Source: Pedobacter steynii (GTDB lineage: Bacteria > Bacteroidota > Bacteroidia > Sphingobacteriales > Sphingobacteriaceae). Taken from it: a stretch of 64,000 nucleotides of DNA. Position numbers and translations under genes: made by a program. The DNA lies in the NCBI RefSeq assembly GCF_001721645.1, contig NZ_CP017141.1, positions 5,580,001-5,644,000 of the forward strand, given 5' to 3'. Positions within the stretch are counted from its first letter, which is position 1. Each line of letters starts with the position of its first letter. Positions 17,743 to 25,526 of the stretch are shown here, piece by piece. The notes beneath the pieces are model-generated. The model did not search any database and was not told the origin of the DNA. It saw only the letters and a program-made list of their open reading frames with translations.

Positions 17743-20550
17743 ATGAAAATAACCATCCATCCAGTCGTTCTCCTTAGGATTCCGGCGTTCTCCATCAACG
17801 ATCAGTTAGCTGAAGTATGGGAAGAGCTAAAATTAGCTATCCGCTTTTCTTCCAGTTCATTTTATGAAAAAATTAAAGACATCGAAGCCCATGAACTTGC
17901 TTCCTTAGACTTTAAAGTCCAGTTTACCATATGGAAGTATTTCAACCGCTCCAGATACCGGGGTACACCGTATGGCAGCTTTGCAGGATTTGCAGTTGCA
18001 GAACTCATGGACCAGGCAAGAGAAGTTGTCTTTTCCGCATCGCAGCATTTGCACTGTTTTAAAGACTGGTCGTACCGGAACGACCTGCAAGCATCAGACG
18101 AAGAGCTAACCTCGCCAGATCGCTTCTATTTCTCAAATTCAAGCACGTATTCGACCTCCAGGAACATCAGGTTCATTGCACTTCAGGATCAGGTATTCGA
18201 ATTGGCTGAAATTGAGAAAAGTGCCTTCATCACCGGATTGCTGGAATACTGCAGCAAAAAGGTGAAATACACAGAACTGCTCGCCTTCGCGGCAGGCAAA
18301 GAAGTAGCAGAAAGCGTGCTGACAGGCATTCTTAAAGCCATGCTCGATTTACAACTGCTGTTTACCGACCTTCATCCCAATATCATTGGGCCGGATTACT
18401 TTAACAGAACCACCCAGCCGCTTTCCGAAACGGAAGAACAATACCTGATTGCCGAGAGAAAAGTACTTTCAGGTGGAGTCAATAAGACTGCCTTAAAGCA
18501 TCTGCCAGCTTGTATTGATTATTTAATAAAGAACGCTACTGCAACAGAACATCAAGGGCTTAAAAGTTTCAAACAAGCCTTTCAGAAAAGATTTGACATT
18601 CAGGAATTACCATTGATGACCGTACTGGACCCTGAGCTGGGTATTGGTTACGGCGACCTTGTCCGGTCTGACCGGGAAGATTTAGCCAATGAACTGAGCG
18701 AAAAAAATAATCCATCTGAAGTTGCAGGAACCCGTCTGGGTGAATTTACCCGCTTATTGCTTAAGGAAATGCTTCGTACTGCATCGGATAAAGCAGCAGT
18801 GATACAGCTGGAGTCATTTGATGATAAGCAACTGATTAAAAATGAGATCAGGCCAGCCAACAGCTTCAGTACTTTAGCCAGATTTGCGGGAGACCTCGTG
18901 GTTCTGGAGCAAATAGGCGGCTGTACCGCCAATGCTTTAGCTGGTAGATTTACGCTGGGCAGCGAAGCGGTGACCTCACATTGCAGAGGAATTGCCGCTG
19001 CAGAATCAGCTGCAAATCCAGACGTCATCTTCTTTGATCTGGGTTATATGGCAGAAGGGAAAGTCGACAACATCAACAGGAGAAAGCAGATCTACACGCA
19101 TGAAGTTGCCATTCTGAATTACTCCTGCTGTGATCAGGTCATTCCTTTAAACGACCTGATGGTTACCGTTAAAAATAGGGAAATCATTCTGTTTTCGGCT
19201 CATTATGGCAGGAGAGTGGTTCCAAGGCTGGCTTCAGCTTATAATTACAGCAGATCGGATCTCGCGGTTTATAGGTTTTTATGCGATTTACAACATCAGC
19301 AGATCCAGTCGCAAGTCTCATTTGATATTCAAAGTCGTTTGCCGGGCTTGGATTTCTACCCAAGAGTACAGTATAAAAACCTGGTTTTGTCTACCGCGAA
19401 ATGGAGGATCAGGTCAACAGATTCCCACCGGAAATCCATTGCTGATCTGCTGAATGAAATGGGGGTGACCCGCTACTTTTCCGCAGGGAGCGGGGATCAG
19501 ACGCTGTGCTTTGATAAAGAGAACGAAACGGATTTATTATGCTTTAAACACTACCTGAATCAATACAACGATTTCGTTATAACCGAAGTTATTATAGATG
19601 ATTGTCAAGCATTTAAAGACATCAACATGAAGAATTATTTTACACAAATACTGATCACGCTAAATCACAACGAACAACTGTACCGGAATCATATTCCACA
19701 AAAAAACAACAGTAATAAACCCATTCAAAGAGTGATTGTGCCTGGTAAAGATTGGCTGTATTTTGAGATTTATTGTCATGAAGAACGGACCGATGTTTTG
19801 CTTGCCGGAACACTTGCTGAATTTATTAAACGATATTCCTCAAAATTCAAAACCTGGTTTTTCATCCGGTATAATGATCCCGCTCCACACCTCAGGTTAA
19901 GGCTGCAGTTAAGCGATGCTTCCGATGGATATCTATACATCTCACAGCTAATGGAGATGCTGTCTGAAGACTTATCAGACGGAATCATCAGTGACATCCA
20001 GTTGAAAACCTATCAGCGGGAAACGGAACGTTACGGCCTAAGCCAGATAGAGCTGACCGAAGGCCATTTTAAAGTTGATAGTGAGTATGCCTTAACCTGG
20101 ATAAAAAGTGCCGCTGCGCCGTCAGATAAATACGCCAGCTGTGTGGTCTTAATGAAAGCTGTATTGAGCAGGCTCGAACCAGATCCAAAAGCCCGGCAAC
20201 TGTTTATTCGTGAAATCCAGCGCTTTTTTGAAAAAGAACACCACATGGAAAGTGCGGAATTCAAAAAGGTAAACCGGGAATGGAGTCTTTTTGCAGCAGA
20301 ATATCCAGGCAGTCGCCTCGATCATATGTCCCGCCAGTTGCCGGTTGACCTGTTGGGTTCCTTTCTGGACACCCTGGCCGAAAGCAGCGATGAAAATAGA
20401 AAATCCCTGTTCTGCAGTCTTTTTCATATGCACATCAACAGGCTGTTTGCCAGCAGCCAAAGGGCCCATGAAACCATCATCTACAGCTTCCTGTACAAAC
20501 AATTACAGTCCGAAAAGCAAAACCTAAGCGTGATGAAGCTCGATTACTAA
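17743..20550 (+). CDS. lanB: Class I lanthipeptide-type dehydratase (LanB), full length
   Basis: 935 residues, close to NisB in length. The first ~630 residues match the Lant_dehydr_N region (KITIHPVVLLRIPAF at the start, KYFNRSRYRGTPYGSFAGF near residue 65), which uses glutamyl-tRNA to activate Ser/Thr. The last ~270 residues are the SpaB_C elimination domain (WLYFEIYCHEERTDVLLAGT, WFFIRYNDPAPHLRLRLQL). Both halves are in one chain, so this is a complete dehydratase and not a split thiopeptide type. No LanC cyclase, protease or ABC exporter gene is adjacent. A 55-codon gene 1.2 kb downstream is the best precursor candidate. The gene converges with the LytS-type kinase and overlaps its 3' end by 27 bases. 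Direct repeats upstream point to LytTR control. Confidence 0.92.
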   Translation: MKITIHPVVLLRIPAFSINDQLAEVWEELKLAIRFSSSSFYEKIKDIEAHELASLDFKVQFTIWKYFNRSRYRGTPYGSFAGFAVAELMDQAREVVFSASQHLHCFKDWSYRNDLQASDEELTSPDRFYFSNSSTYSTSRNIRFIALQDQVFELAEIEKSAFITGLLEYCSKKVKYTELLAFAAGKEVAESVLTGILKAMLDLQLLFTDLHPNIIGPDYFNRTTQPLSETEEQYLIAERKVLSGGVNKTALKHLPACIDYLIKNATATEHQGLKSFKQAFQKRFDIQELPLMTVLDPELGIGYGDLVRSDREDLANELSEKNNPSEVAGTRLGEFTRLLLKEMLRTASDKAAVIQLESFDDKQLIKNEIRPANSFSTLARFAGDLVVLEQIGGCTANALAGRFTLGSEAVTSHCRGIAAAESAANPDVIFFDLGYMAEGKVDNINRRKQIYTHEVAILNYSCCDQVIPLNDLMVTVKNREIILFSAHYGRRVVPRLASAYNYSRSDLAVYRFLCDLQHQQIQSQVSFDIQSRLPGLDFYPRVQYKNLVLSTAKWRIRSTDSHRKSIADLLNEMGVTRYFSAGSGDQTLCFDKENETDLLCFKHYLNQYNDFVITEVIIDDCQAFKDINMKNYFTQILITLNHNEQLYRNHIPQKNNSNKPIQRVIVPGKDWLYFEIYCHEERTDVLLAGTLAEFIKRYSSKFKTWFFIRYNDPAPHLRLRLQLSDASDGYLYISQLMEMLSEDLSDGIISDIQLKTYQRETERYGLSQIELTEGHFKVDSEYALTWIKSAAAPSDKYASCVVLMKAVLSRLEPDPKARQLFIREIQRFFEKEHHMESAEFKKVNREWSLFAAEYPGSRLDHMSRQLPVDLLGSFLDTLAESSDENRKSLFCSLFHMHINRLFASSQRAHETIIYSFLYKQLQSEKQNLSVMKLDY

Positions 20551-21621
20551 TTGTGCATGAAAATATTGATCCTCAGTAACGAAAGTATCCAGACGGGCAT
20601 TTTTGCCGTAAGCAGATTTCAACCGCTTTCTGACGTTACTGAGGCCTATATGGTGACTGGTATGCGCCTGATGTAAAGAAACCCGGTTTCTGGTAACTAT
20701 ATTCAATACTCCTTCAGAAAAACTCAATTCAATGGTAGCCGGGCAGTCTTTCTGTCCGAGCTCACCATGTTTAAACATATTTTCGGCCAGGGTCATGACC
20801 AGCAACGGAATAACCTGAATCCGCTCCAGCTCTTCTTCATCGTACTTAAGAGCAATGTTTAAACCATGGTTTGCTTTAATCTGATGAAGTTTAATCAGGT
20901 TTTCGACCTGTTCTAATTCTTCAATCAATGCTGACTGCGCATGATCCTTCACCTCTTCAATAGAATACCTCATAATTTCTGACAAAGCCATAATGGCTTC
21001 TGCAGCCTCAGGAGCAGTCTTCCGGGTATTGGTGTAAATAAAATTTAAGGTATTAAAAAGGAAATGCGGATTAATCTGTGCTTTAAGATGTGCATGTTGA
21101 GATTTAATCAGATCGGCATAAATCCTTTGATTTTCAATGATGACCATTAAACGTTCTTTTTCCTTTTCTTCCGCACGTTTTCTTTCCTTGAAATAATTGA
21201 GAATATAATAATATCCCGTGGCAAACAAGATAAAATAGACCGCGCGGTAAGCCACATTGGTGTGTGCCCGAAAGGTAAACTGCACGGGTTCAATCAAGGT
21301 TAATACCCCGTTTTTATTCAGAAAATCGGCAGTATGGAGTACGATCGGGATATAAACCAGGACCTCTATGCTAATGAAAAGTGGCAACCTCCATATGGCC
21401 TGCATGGTTTTCATTTTCGCTGCCGGCATGACTACCTGAGCATGAAAATAAAACAGTAAAATGTTAAACAGATAAAAAAGGGCATAATTTCCTAAGGTCG
21501 CAAAAGCGCCGCGGATAACGCCCATGATCACGACTTCGTAGAAAATGAAGATGAACCAGCCTAGAAAATGGATCCTGTAGCGGTACAAAAAGTCTCGTAA
21601 ATTATCGGATATGAATTTCAT
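20524..21621 (-). CDS. LytS/YehU-type sensor histidine kinase
   Basis: 365 residues. Four membrane helices lie in residues 15-150. A short coiled coil (about 150-175) leads into the His_kinase domain with the phosphoacceptor in AQINPHFLFNTLNFIY, then the ATPase with N-box LAENMFKHGE and a G-box near SHHIGLSNVRKRL. There is no large periplasmic sensor, so sensing probably occurs within the membrane. The LytTR regulator lies upstream on the same strand, 273 bases away, and that gap holds the antisense candidate precursor gene. The two proteins should form one two-component pair. The 3' end overlaps lanB tail to tail. Confidence 0.92.
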   Translation of the reverse strand: MKFISDNLRDFLYRYRIHFLGWFIFIFYEVVIMGVIRGAFATLGNYALFYLFNILLFYFHAQVVMPAAKMKTMQAIWRLPLFISIEVLVYIPIVLHTADFLNKNGVLTLIEPVQFTFRAHTNVAYRAVYFILFATGYYYILNYFKERKRAEEKEKERLMVIIENQRIYADLIKSQHAHLKAQINPHFLFNTLNFIYTNTRKTAPEAAEAIMALSEIMRYSIEEVKDHAQSALIEELEQVENLIKLHQIKANHGLNIALKYDEEELERIQVIPLLVMTLAENMFKHGELGQKDCPATIELSFSEGVLNIVTRNRVSLHQAHTSHHIGLSNVRKRLKSAYGKNARLDTFVTEDQYFHAQLVIELHHA

Positions 21622-21626
21622 TTCGT

Positions 21627-21658
21627 GTAAAAGAAGTCGGCGTTAACGTAATACTTTT
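21627..21658 (+). promoter_or_regulatory. Imperfect direct repeats with 21-bp period upstream of the candidate precursor
   Basis: GTAAAAGA at 21627 and GTAATACT at 21648 share GTAAnA and are 21 bp apart, the same period as the perfect pair before lanB. The second half, CGTAATACTTTT (21647-21658), recurs base for base at 22717-22728. A -7-like TAATTTTC (one mismatch to TAnnTTTG) lies at 21680-21687 and the ATG at 21706. The site also covers the start codon region of the kinase gene on the other strand. Confidence 0.5.
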
Positions 21659-21705
21659 CATCGGGCCTGTTATCCTGCCTAATTTTCAAAAAAAAACAAC
21701 ATAAC

Positions 21706-21873
21706 ATGAAAAAGGAAACAGCAATCAATTTAAAGAAAAGTACATTATTTGTGTTTAAGTCAAAAAAAGGTAAAACAGCTTTTTTTACTGATATTTTAAA
21801 AACGTATACTGATCCGACCAATACCAGTGCGACTTCGCATACCTCTGGATTTGCCGGACATGGAGTGCAATAG
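21706..21873 (+). CDS. Candidate RiPP precursor peptide, 55 residues, Ser/Thr-rich and cysteine-free
   Basis: A 55-codon gene starts with ATG AAA AAG GAA behind an A-rich leader (AAAAAAAAACAACATAAC), the usual Bacteroidetes initiation context. The N-terminal half (MKKETAINLKKSTLFVFKSK) is lysine-rich with alternating hydrophobics like leader peptides read by LanB enzymes. The C-terminal part (TYTDPTNTSATSHTSGFAG, then HGVQ) has nine Ser/Thr in 23 residues and no Cys. It lies on the strand opposite to the kinase and regulator genes, in the gap between them, 1.2 kb from lanB. Dehydration by LanB without ring closure is the inference. The alternative is a 96-codon frame on the other strand, which has the poor composition of a shadow. 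Confidence 0.68.
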   Translation: MKKETAINLKKSTLFVFKSKKGKTAFFTDILKTYTDPTNTSATSHTSGFAGHGVQ

Positions 21874-21894
21874 TGATGCCTTTCGCAATGAAAT

Positions 21895-22641
21895 CTAATC
21901 GGATACATTCCGTTTGGATTTCATTGTCTTTTCTCCCAGAAAAACCAAAAATTGCTTCTTGTAAGTTGTCCCCAATGGCACTTCCATTTTATTACTCAGA
22001 ATAATCGTGAAGCCTTCCACCTTAGTGATGTAATTCATAGAAACGATGAAAGATCTTTGTACCCTCACAAAGTTCTGGTTATCCTGCAGCTTCGACTCCA
22101 GCTCCTTCATGGTCAGATAGGCCACATGCGTCTCATGAACAGTATGTATTTTCACATAATTGTTTAAGCCCTCAATCATGATGATGTCCCTGATATTGAT
22201 TTTTGTATATTTCTGAACCTGATCGGTTTTTATGAAAAAGAAGTCATCTGCTGCAACTGCACTTTTAACAGCATTCTCTGAATTCAGTAGTCTTTTGATC
22301 ATCAGGGCAAATTTGCTCATGGAAATTGGTTTCAGCAAATACTCGTTGGCCTGCACGCCAAACGCCTCATAAGCGTATTTCGAATGGCCGGTAGTCACTA
22401 CAAGGTATTTTGTCTTGTCTCTTATGGCAATTGAAAGATCTATTCCTGACATCCCAGGCATATCCATGTCCATGAAAACGATATCGATCTGGTCACTGGC
22501 CGTAATTTCCATCAAAGCCTGCAGAGGATTAGTAAAGTACTTTACAAGTTGCAGATTCGGCATGGTATTGATGTAATCTACCAGGAGTTCTACAGCGTGT
22601 TTCTCATCGTCAATAATTACGCAGTTTAATTTCTTATCCAT
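21895..22641 (-). CDS. LytTR-family response regulator
   Basis: 248 residues. Receiver domain about 5-120: acidic pocket IIDDE, phosphorylatable Asp in FMDMDMPGMSG, switch Thr in VVTTGHS and Lys in LLKPIS, all intact. The LytTR DNA-binding domain is at about 140-240 (IEGLNNYVKIHT, FVRVQRSFIVSMNYI). It pairs with the LytS-type kinase on the same strand. A perfect AGGAGG lies 6 bases before the ATG (22648-22653), very unusual for Bacteroidetes and a sign of efficient or regulated translation. The likely targets are the direct-repeat sites upstream of lanB and the candidate precursor. Confidence 0.93.
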   Translation of the reverse strand: MDKKLNCVIIDDEKHAVELLVDYINTMPNLQLVKYFTNPLQALMEITASDQIDIVFMDMDMPGMSGIDLSIAIRDKTKYLVVTTGHSKYAYEAFGVQANEYLLKPISMSKFALMIKRLLNSENAVKSAVAADDFFFIKTDQVQKYTKINIRDIIMIEGLNNYVKIHTVHETHVAYLTMKELESKLQDNQNFVRVQRSFIVSMNYITKVEGFTIILSNKMEVPLGTTYKKQFLVFLGEKTMKSKRNVSD

Positions 22642-22647
22642 TGATCT

Positions 22648-22653
22648 CCTCCT
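22648..22653 (-). promoter_or_regulatory. Canonical Shine-Dalgarno AGGAGG for the LytTR gene
   Basis: On the minus strand AGGAGG is followed by six bases and then ATG at 22641. The other genes I inspected in the window have A-rich leaders with no such sequence. Confidence 0.6.
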
Positions 22654-22716
22654 ATAATTGGAATAATATTAATAAATCTAACCTAAAAATATTCACAACG
22701 CAAAACAGGTCCTTGG

Positions 22717-22728
22717 CGTAATACTTTT
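22717..22728 (+). promoter_or_regulatory. Copy of the CGTAATACTTTT element
   Basis: Twelve bases identical to 21647-21658 upstream of the candidate precursor. A weaker partner, CGAAAT at 22739, is 22 bases away. Its orientation is that of a plus-strand promoter, not of the LytTR gene. Confidence 0.4.
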
Positions 22729-22836
22729 TATTATTTCACGAAATTTATTAAGAATGTGTAAAGTTAAATCAAATTCAGGGATAAAACTATAATTTTCTGT
22801 GCCCACAGGTATGATTTCTTGCGTTTGAACAAAGTT

Positions 22837-22992
22837 ATGAAGGGTTTTAACGGATTTTTAAAGTTGTTTTTTCATTCACCATGCAGGAAGCATTATTCAC
22901 CACGTGAAACCCTTCATTGGCGTAAAAGAATTGGCGATATGACCGATCTTATCTACTTTTATGACATCCCCCCTATAAACGAAAATTCCTGA
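22837..22992 (+). CDS. Possible 51-residue small protein or the body of a small RNA
   Basis: An ATG frame of 51 codons (MKGFNGFLKLFFHSPCRKHY at the start, FYDIPPINENS at the end), basic and aromatic in the first half, with no similarity I recognise. The stop codon lies inside the stem of a strong terminator, and a CGTAATACTTTT element lies 109 bases before the terminal ATG. The transcript is better supported than the protein. It could also be a non-coding RNA. Confidence 0.3.
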   Translation: MKGFNGFLKLFFHSPCRKHYSPRETLHWRKRIGDMTDLIYFYDIPPINENS

Positions 22993-23019
22993 TGCATGGA
23001 GGTGCATCGGGGATTTTTA
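22982..23019 (+). terminator. Strong plus-strand terminator in the intergenic region
   Basis: Arms AAAATTCCTGATGCA and TGCATCGGGGATTTT pair over 15 bp with two G-U wobbles and a 6-base loop, followed by a T run. The wobbles are favourable only on the plus-strand RNA, which indicates transcription in that direction. Confidence 0.7.
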
Positions 23020-23330
23020 CTTAGATAGTGTGGCGATTGGGACTCATTCTACAAAAAACATGTCGCGTTCTCATATAGTTTGTTAATTCAAAAGGGGAGT
23101 ATTCCCCTTTGTTTAATGAACAGCCTGTTTTTTCACAATTCATTTCATTTTTTTTTCTTAAACCTGCTGAACCATGAAGGCGGGCCACCAAATCAGGACC
23201 AACATTCGTTCGGGCCTTCTGATTGATGTTTAATTATTTTTTTCCCCGGCGTAGGGGTAAGCTTCCTTCTGGTTGTCCTACTCACAAATAAAGAAATTAA
23301 ACAGATCAAATTATTTAAAAGAACAACAAA

Positions 23331-23900
23331 ATGAAAACAATCAAGTATCTATTAGTGGTTACAGCAGGTATTTTCGGTATGAACTCAGTTAAAGCACAGG
23401 CACCGGATCTGACCTTTGGAATAAAAGCAGGCGCAAACTTTGCGAACCTTCATTCCGACCTTAAGGAGCTTTCTAAAGAAAAAGGGAAGATGGGATACAC
23501 TATAGGCGCATTTGCCAGAATAGGAAATCAGCTTTATTTCCAGCCTGAGATTAATTATACCGCTTTTAAAAGTGAATACAATTATGGCTCGGAAACTTAT
23601 CGCCCTAAGTTCAAGCAAATGAACGTTCCATTGATGGTTGGTTATAAGCTCATCAATACTGAAGCCTTTAACCTAAGGGTGTCTGCAGGTCCCGACTTTA
23701 ACTATACCCTGAACAAGCCCAATGCACCAACCTCTTTTGATTACAAGAAATTTAACCTGGGAGGGGTGTTTAATGCTGGTGTAGACGTAGGAAACCTGAC
23801 CATCGATGCCCGTTACAGCAGAGGTTTCACAAAAATCAATAAAGGATTAAACGAAAAAACAGGTATCTACAACCTATCTGTAGGCTTCAAAATTCTATAG
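23331..23900 (+). CDS. PorT/OmpW-like outer-membrane beta-barrel protein
   Basis: 189 residues with a signal peptide ending KAQA (about residue 23). Repeated amphipathic strands follow, with the glycine and aromatic pattern of eight-stranded barrels (LTFGIKAGANFANLHSD, YFQPEINYTAF, LNLSVGFKIL type ending). The C-terminal residue pattern FKIL fits BAM recognition. Function is unknown; family members are often small structural barrels. It has its own leader and a terminator at 23923. The preceding 689-bp region gives no clear operon partner. Confidence 0.85.
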   Translation: MKTIKYLLVVTAGIFGMNSVKAQAPDLTFGIKAGANFANLHSDLKELSKEKGKMGYTIGAFARIGNQLYFQPEINYTAFKSEYNYGSETYRPKFKQMNVPLMVGYKLINTEAFNLRVSAGPDFNYTLNKPNAPTSFDYKKFNLGGVFNAGVDVGNLTIDARYSRGFTKINKGLNEKTGIYNLSVGFKIL

Positions 23901-23922
23901 TTCCGCTTTTTTAAAAAACCTG

Positions 23923-23955
23923 AAGGGCCGGTGATCAAATCACCGGCCTTTTTTT
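23923..23955 (+). terminator. Terminator after the barrel gene
   Basis: GGCCGGTGAT / ATCACCGGCC stem with a CAA loop and a T run. It also contains the GTG at which a longer frame of the next gene would begin, so that start is not real. Confidence 0.85.
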
Positions 23956-23978
23956 ATATTTGGATAAATTATTTCAGT

Positions 23979-24317
23979 ATGCAGAGCGAATTATTTCAGA
24001 TAGAGAACGATATGCCATGGGAAGACCTGGGCAATGGGATTCAAAGACAGGTTTTTGGATATGACAACCGGATTATGCTGGTTAAAGCCAAATTTGAAGC
24101 CGGGGCCATCGGTGTATTACACGAGCATCACCATACACAAGTCACTTATGTAGACAGTGGTGTATTTGAAATGACCATCGGCGACGAGAAGAAGATCATC
24201 AGAAAAGGGGACGGCTATTATGTACCTCCACATGCCATTCATGGATGCGTTTGTTTAGAGCCGGGAATTCTGATCGATGCGTTCACCCCGCACAGAGAAG
24301 ATTTTCTGAAAGACTAA
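23979..24317 (+). CDS. Small cupin protein, KdgF-like
   Basis: 112 residues from the ATG at 23979. A TATATTTG -7 element at 23955-23962 precedes it directly, while the longer frame starts inside a terminator. The single cupin shows HEHHHTQVTYV and, further on, PPHAIHG, giving the His/Gln/His metal site. The opening WEDLGNGIQRQVFGYD and closing LIDAFTPHREDFL match KdgF-type cupins that linearise 4,5-unsaturated sugars from pectin or alginate, though no uronate pathway genes are nearby. The stop codon adjoins the stop of the convergent MFS gene with no spacer. Confidence 0.85.
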   Translation: MQSELFQIENDMPWEDLGNGIQRQVFGYDNRIMLVKAKFEAGAIGVLHEHHHTQVTYVDSGVFEMTIGDEKKIIRKGDGYYVPPHAIHGCVCLEPGILIDAFTPHREDFLKD

Positions 24318-25523
24318 TTACTCCGTTTTCATGAATTTGTAAAGGTAGGCACAGGCCAGCAGCAGTGCGCTTAAGATCAGCCAAAGGACATTATATCCCT
24401 GGTGTTCTGCAATATAAAAACCTGCTGTAGGCCCCACTACCTGAGCCACAGACCAAACCAGCATATAACCGGCGGCATATTGCCCTCTGTTAAATTCGTT
24501 TGCCCTGCTCATCACAAAAGTGTTTACAAATGGTAGTGCAAACATTTCGCCTACCGTGAAAAACACGATGCATAGCGTTCCCAGCAACACCGGAGAACCA
24601 AATGGAATCATCAGTACCAGGAAAGACGCGGCAATAAACAACACCCCAACGGTAATGAAAAATACAGGTGATTTCTTTCCCTCAATCTTGTGCACCATTA
24701 CCATTTCAAACAAGGCAATAATTACTCCGTTCAACCCCAGGATCAGACCGATCATAAACTCATCAATCTTCCAGGATTCCTTGAAAAACACCGGAACCAC
24801 GCGGAACATCAGGAAAAAACAAATGATAAAAATCATACTCAACAAGAGAAACCTGATGAAAAGGCCGTCCTGCCATGGTTTACGCACTACAATGCCTTTC
24901 ACTTTTTCCTTTATCGTTTTTCGGTAGGCCTTGATTTTTGGCAGGAATATCAGAATGCTTAAACCTGCAAAAATGCTTACCGTTCCATCTACATAAAAAA
25001 GTAGCCTGTAGTCATAAGAAGCAATCAGTCCACCCATACTTACCCCAAATGCCCATCCGATATTCGTAGCCAGACGGTTTAAAGAATAAGACCTGGTTTC
25101 CAGTCCGGGTTTAGCATAAGCTGCAATCGCCGCGAAATTAGCCGGACGAAATGCCTCTGCAAAAAAACTAATGACCACTGCCAGGATACAAAGCGTATGA
25201 AAATGAGTGATACTTGCAAAGAATAGAAAAAATATACCGGCAATCACTGCAGAAAAAATCTGAACAGGCCTGAAGCCAATCATATCCGTCAGTTTTCCAC
25301 CGGCAGCGGATCCCATAATAGAACCTACTCCAAAAAGAGTGATGATAAACCCGGCATCGGAAGCAGAGCGGTGCAGCGATTGGGTAACATATAAACCCAT
25401 AAAAGGCACAGCCATATAACCACTCCGGTTAATCAGCATCACAATACTCAGGATCCAGGTTTCACGGCTCAGACCAGAAAAAGACTTCTTATAGTTTCCA
25501 GCAACAGTTTGAATGATCGACAT
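24318..25523 (-). CDS. MFS transporter, multidrug-exporter type
   Basis: 401 residues and twelve predicted helices. The motif GGKLTDMIGFRPVQI between helices 2 and 3 matches the MFS loop signature, and the helix 5 region resembles proton-coupled drug exporters. It starts 3 bases after the methyltransferase stop codon on the same strand, so both are cotranscribed. The substrate is not deducible; the pairing with a methyltransferase suggests export of a modified small molecule or resistance to one. Confidence 0.88.
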   Translation of the reverse strand: MSIIQTVAGNYKKSFSGLSRETWILSIVMLINRSGYMAVPFMGLYVTQSLHRSASDAGFIITLFGVGSIMGSAAGGKLTDMIGFRPVQIFSAVIAGIFFLFFASITHFHTLCILAVVISFFAEAFRPANFAAIAAYAKPGLETRSYSLNRLATNIGWAFGVSMGGLIASYDYRLLFYVDGTVSIFAGLSILIFLPKIKAYRKTIKEKVKGIVVRKPWQDGLFIRFLLLSMIFIICFFLMFRVVPVFFKESWKIDEFMIGLILGLNGVIIALFEMVMVHKIEGKKSPVFFITVGVLFIAASFLVLMIPFGSPVLLGTLCIVFFTVGEMFALPFVNTFVMSRANEFNRGQYAAGYMLVWSVAQVVGPTAGFYIAEHQGYNVLWLILSALLLACAYLYKFMKTE

Positions 25524-25526
25524 CGC

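Larger units (their letters stand above)
22642..23330. other. 689-bp intergenic region between the LytTR gene and an outer-membrane barrel gene
   Basis: It holds the LytTR leader, a copy of CGTAATACTTTT at 22717-22728, a related CGTAAAAGAA at 22921-22930, a 51-codon frame at 22837, a strong terminator at 22982-23019, and a second hairpin at 23091-23110 (AAAGGGGA / TCCCCTTT). The terminator implies a plus-strand transcript that belongs to no large gene. Confidence 0.55.

Noticed and set aside
21618..21908. A 96-codon minus-strand frame overlapping both regulator and kinase, as if part of their operon
   Set aside because: Its composition (Cys- and Phe-rich, no domain) is what one expects from the antisense of a Lys/Thr-rich gene, and the opposite strand has a much better start context and a RiPP-like sequence. 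Not excluded absolutely.
23931..23978. N-terminal extension of the cupin from a GTG
   Set aside because: The GTG is inside the preceding terminator, and a -7 promoter element follows it.
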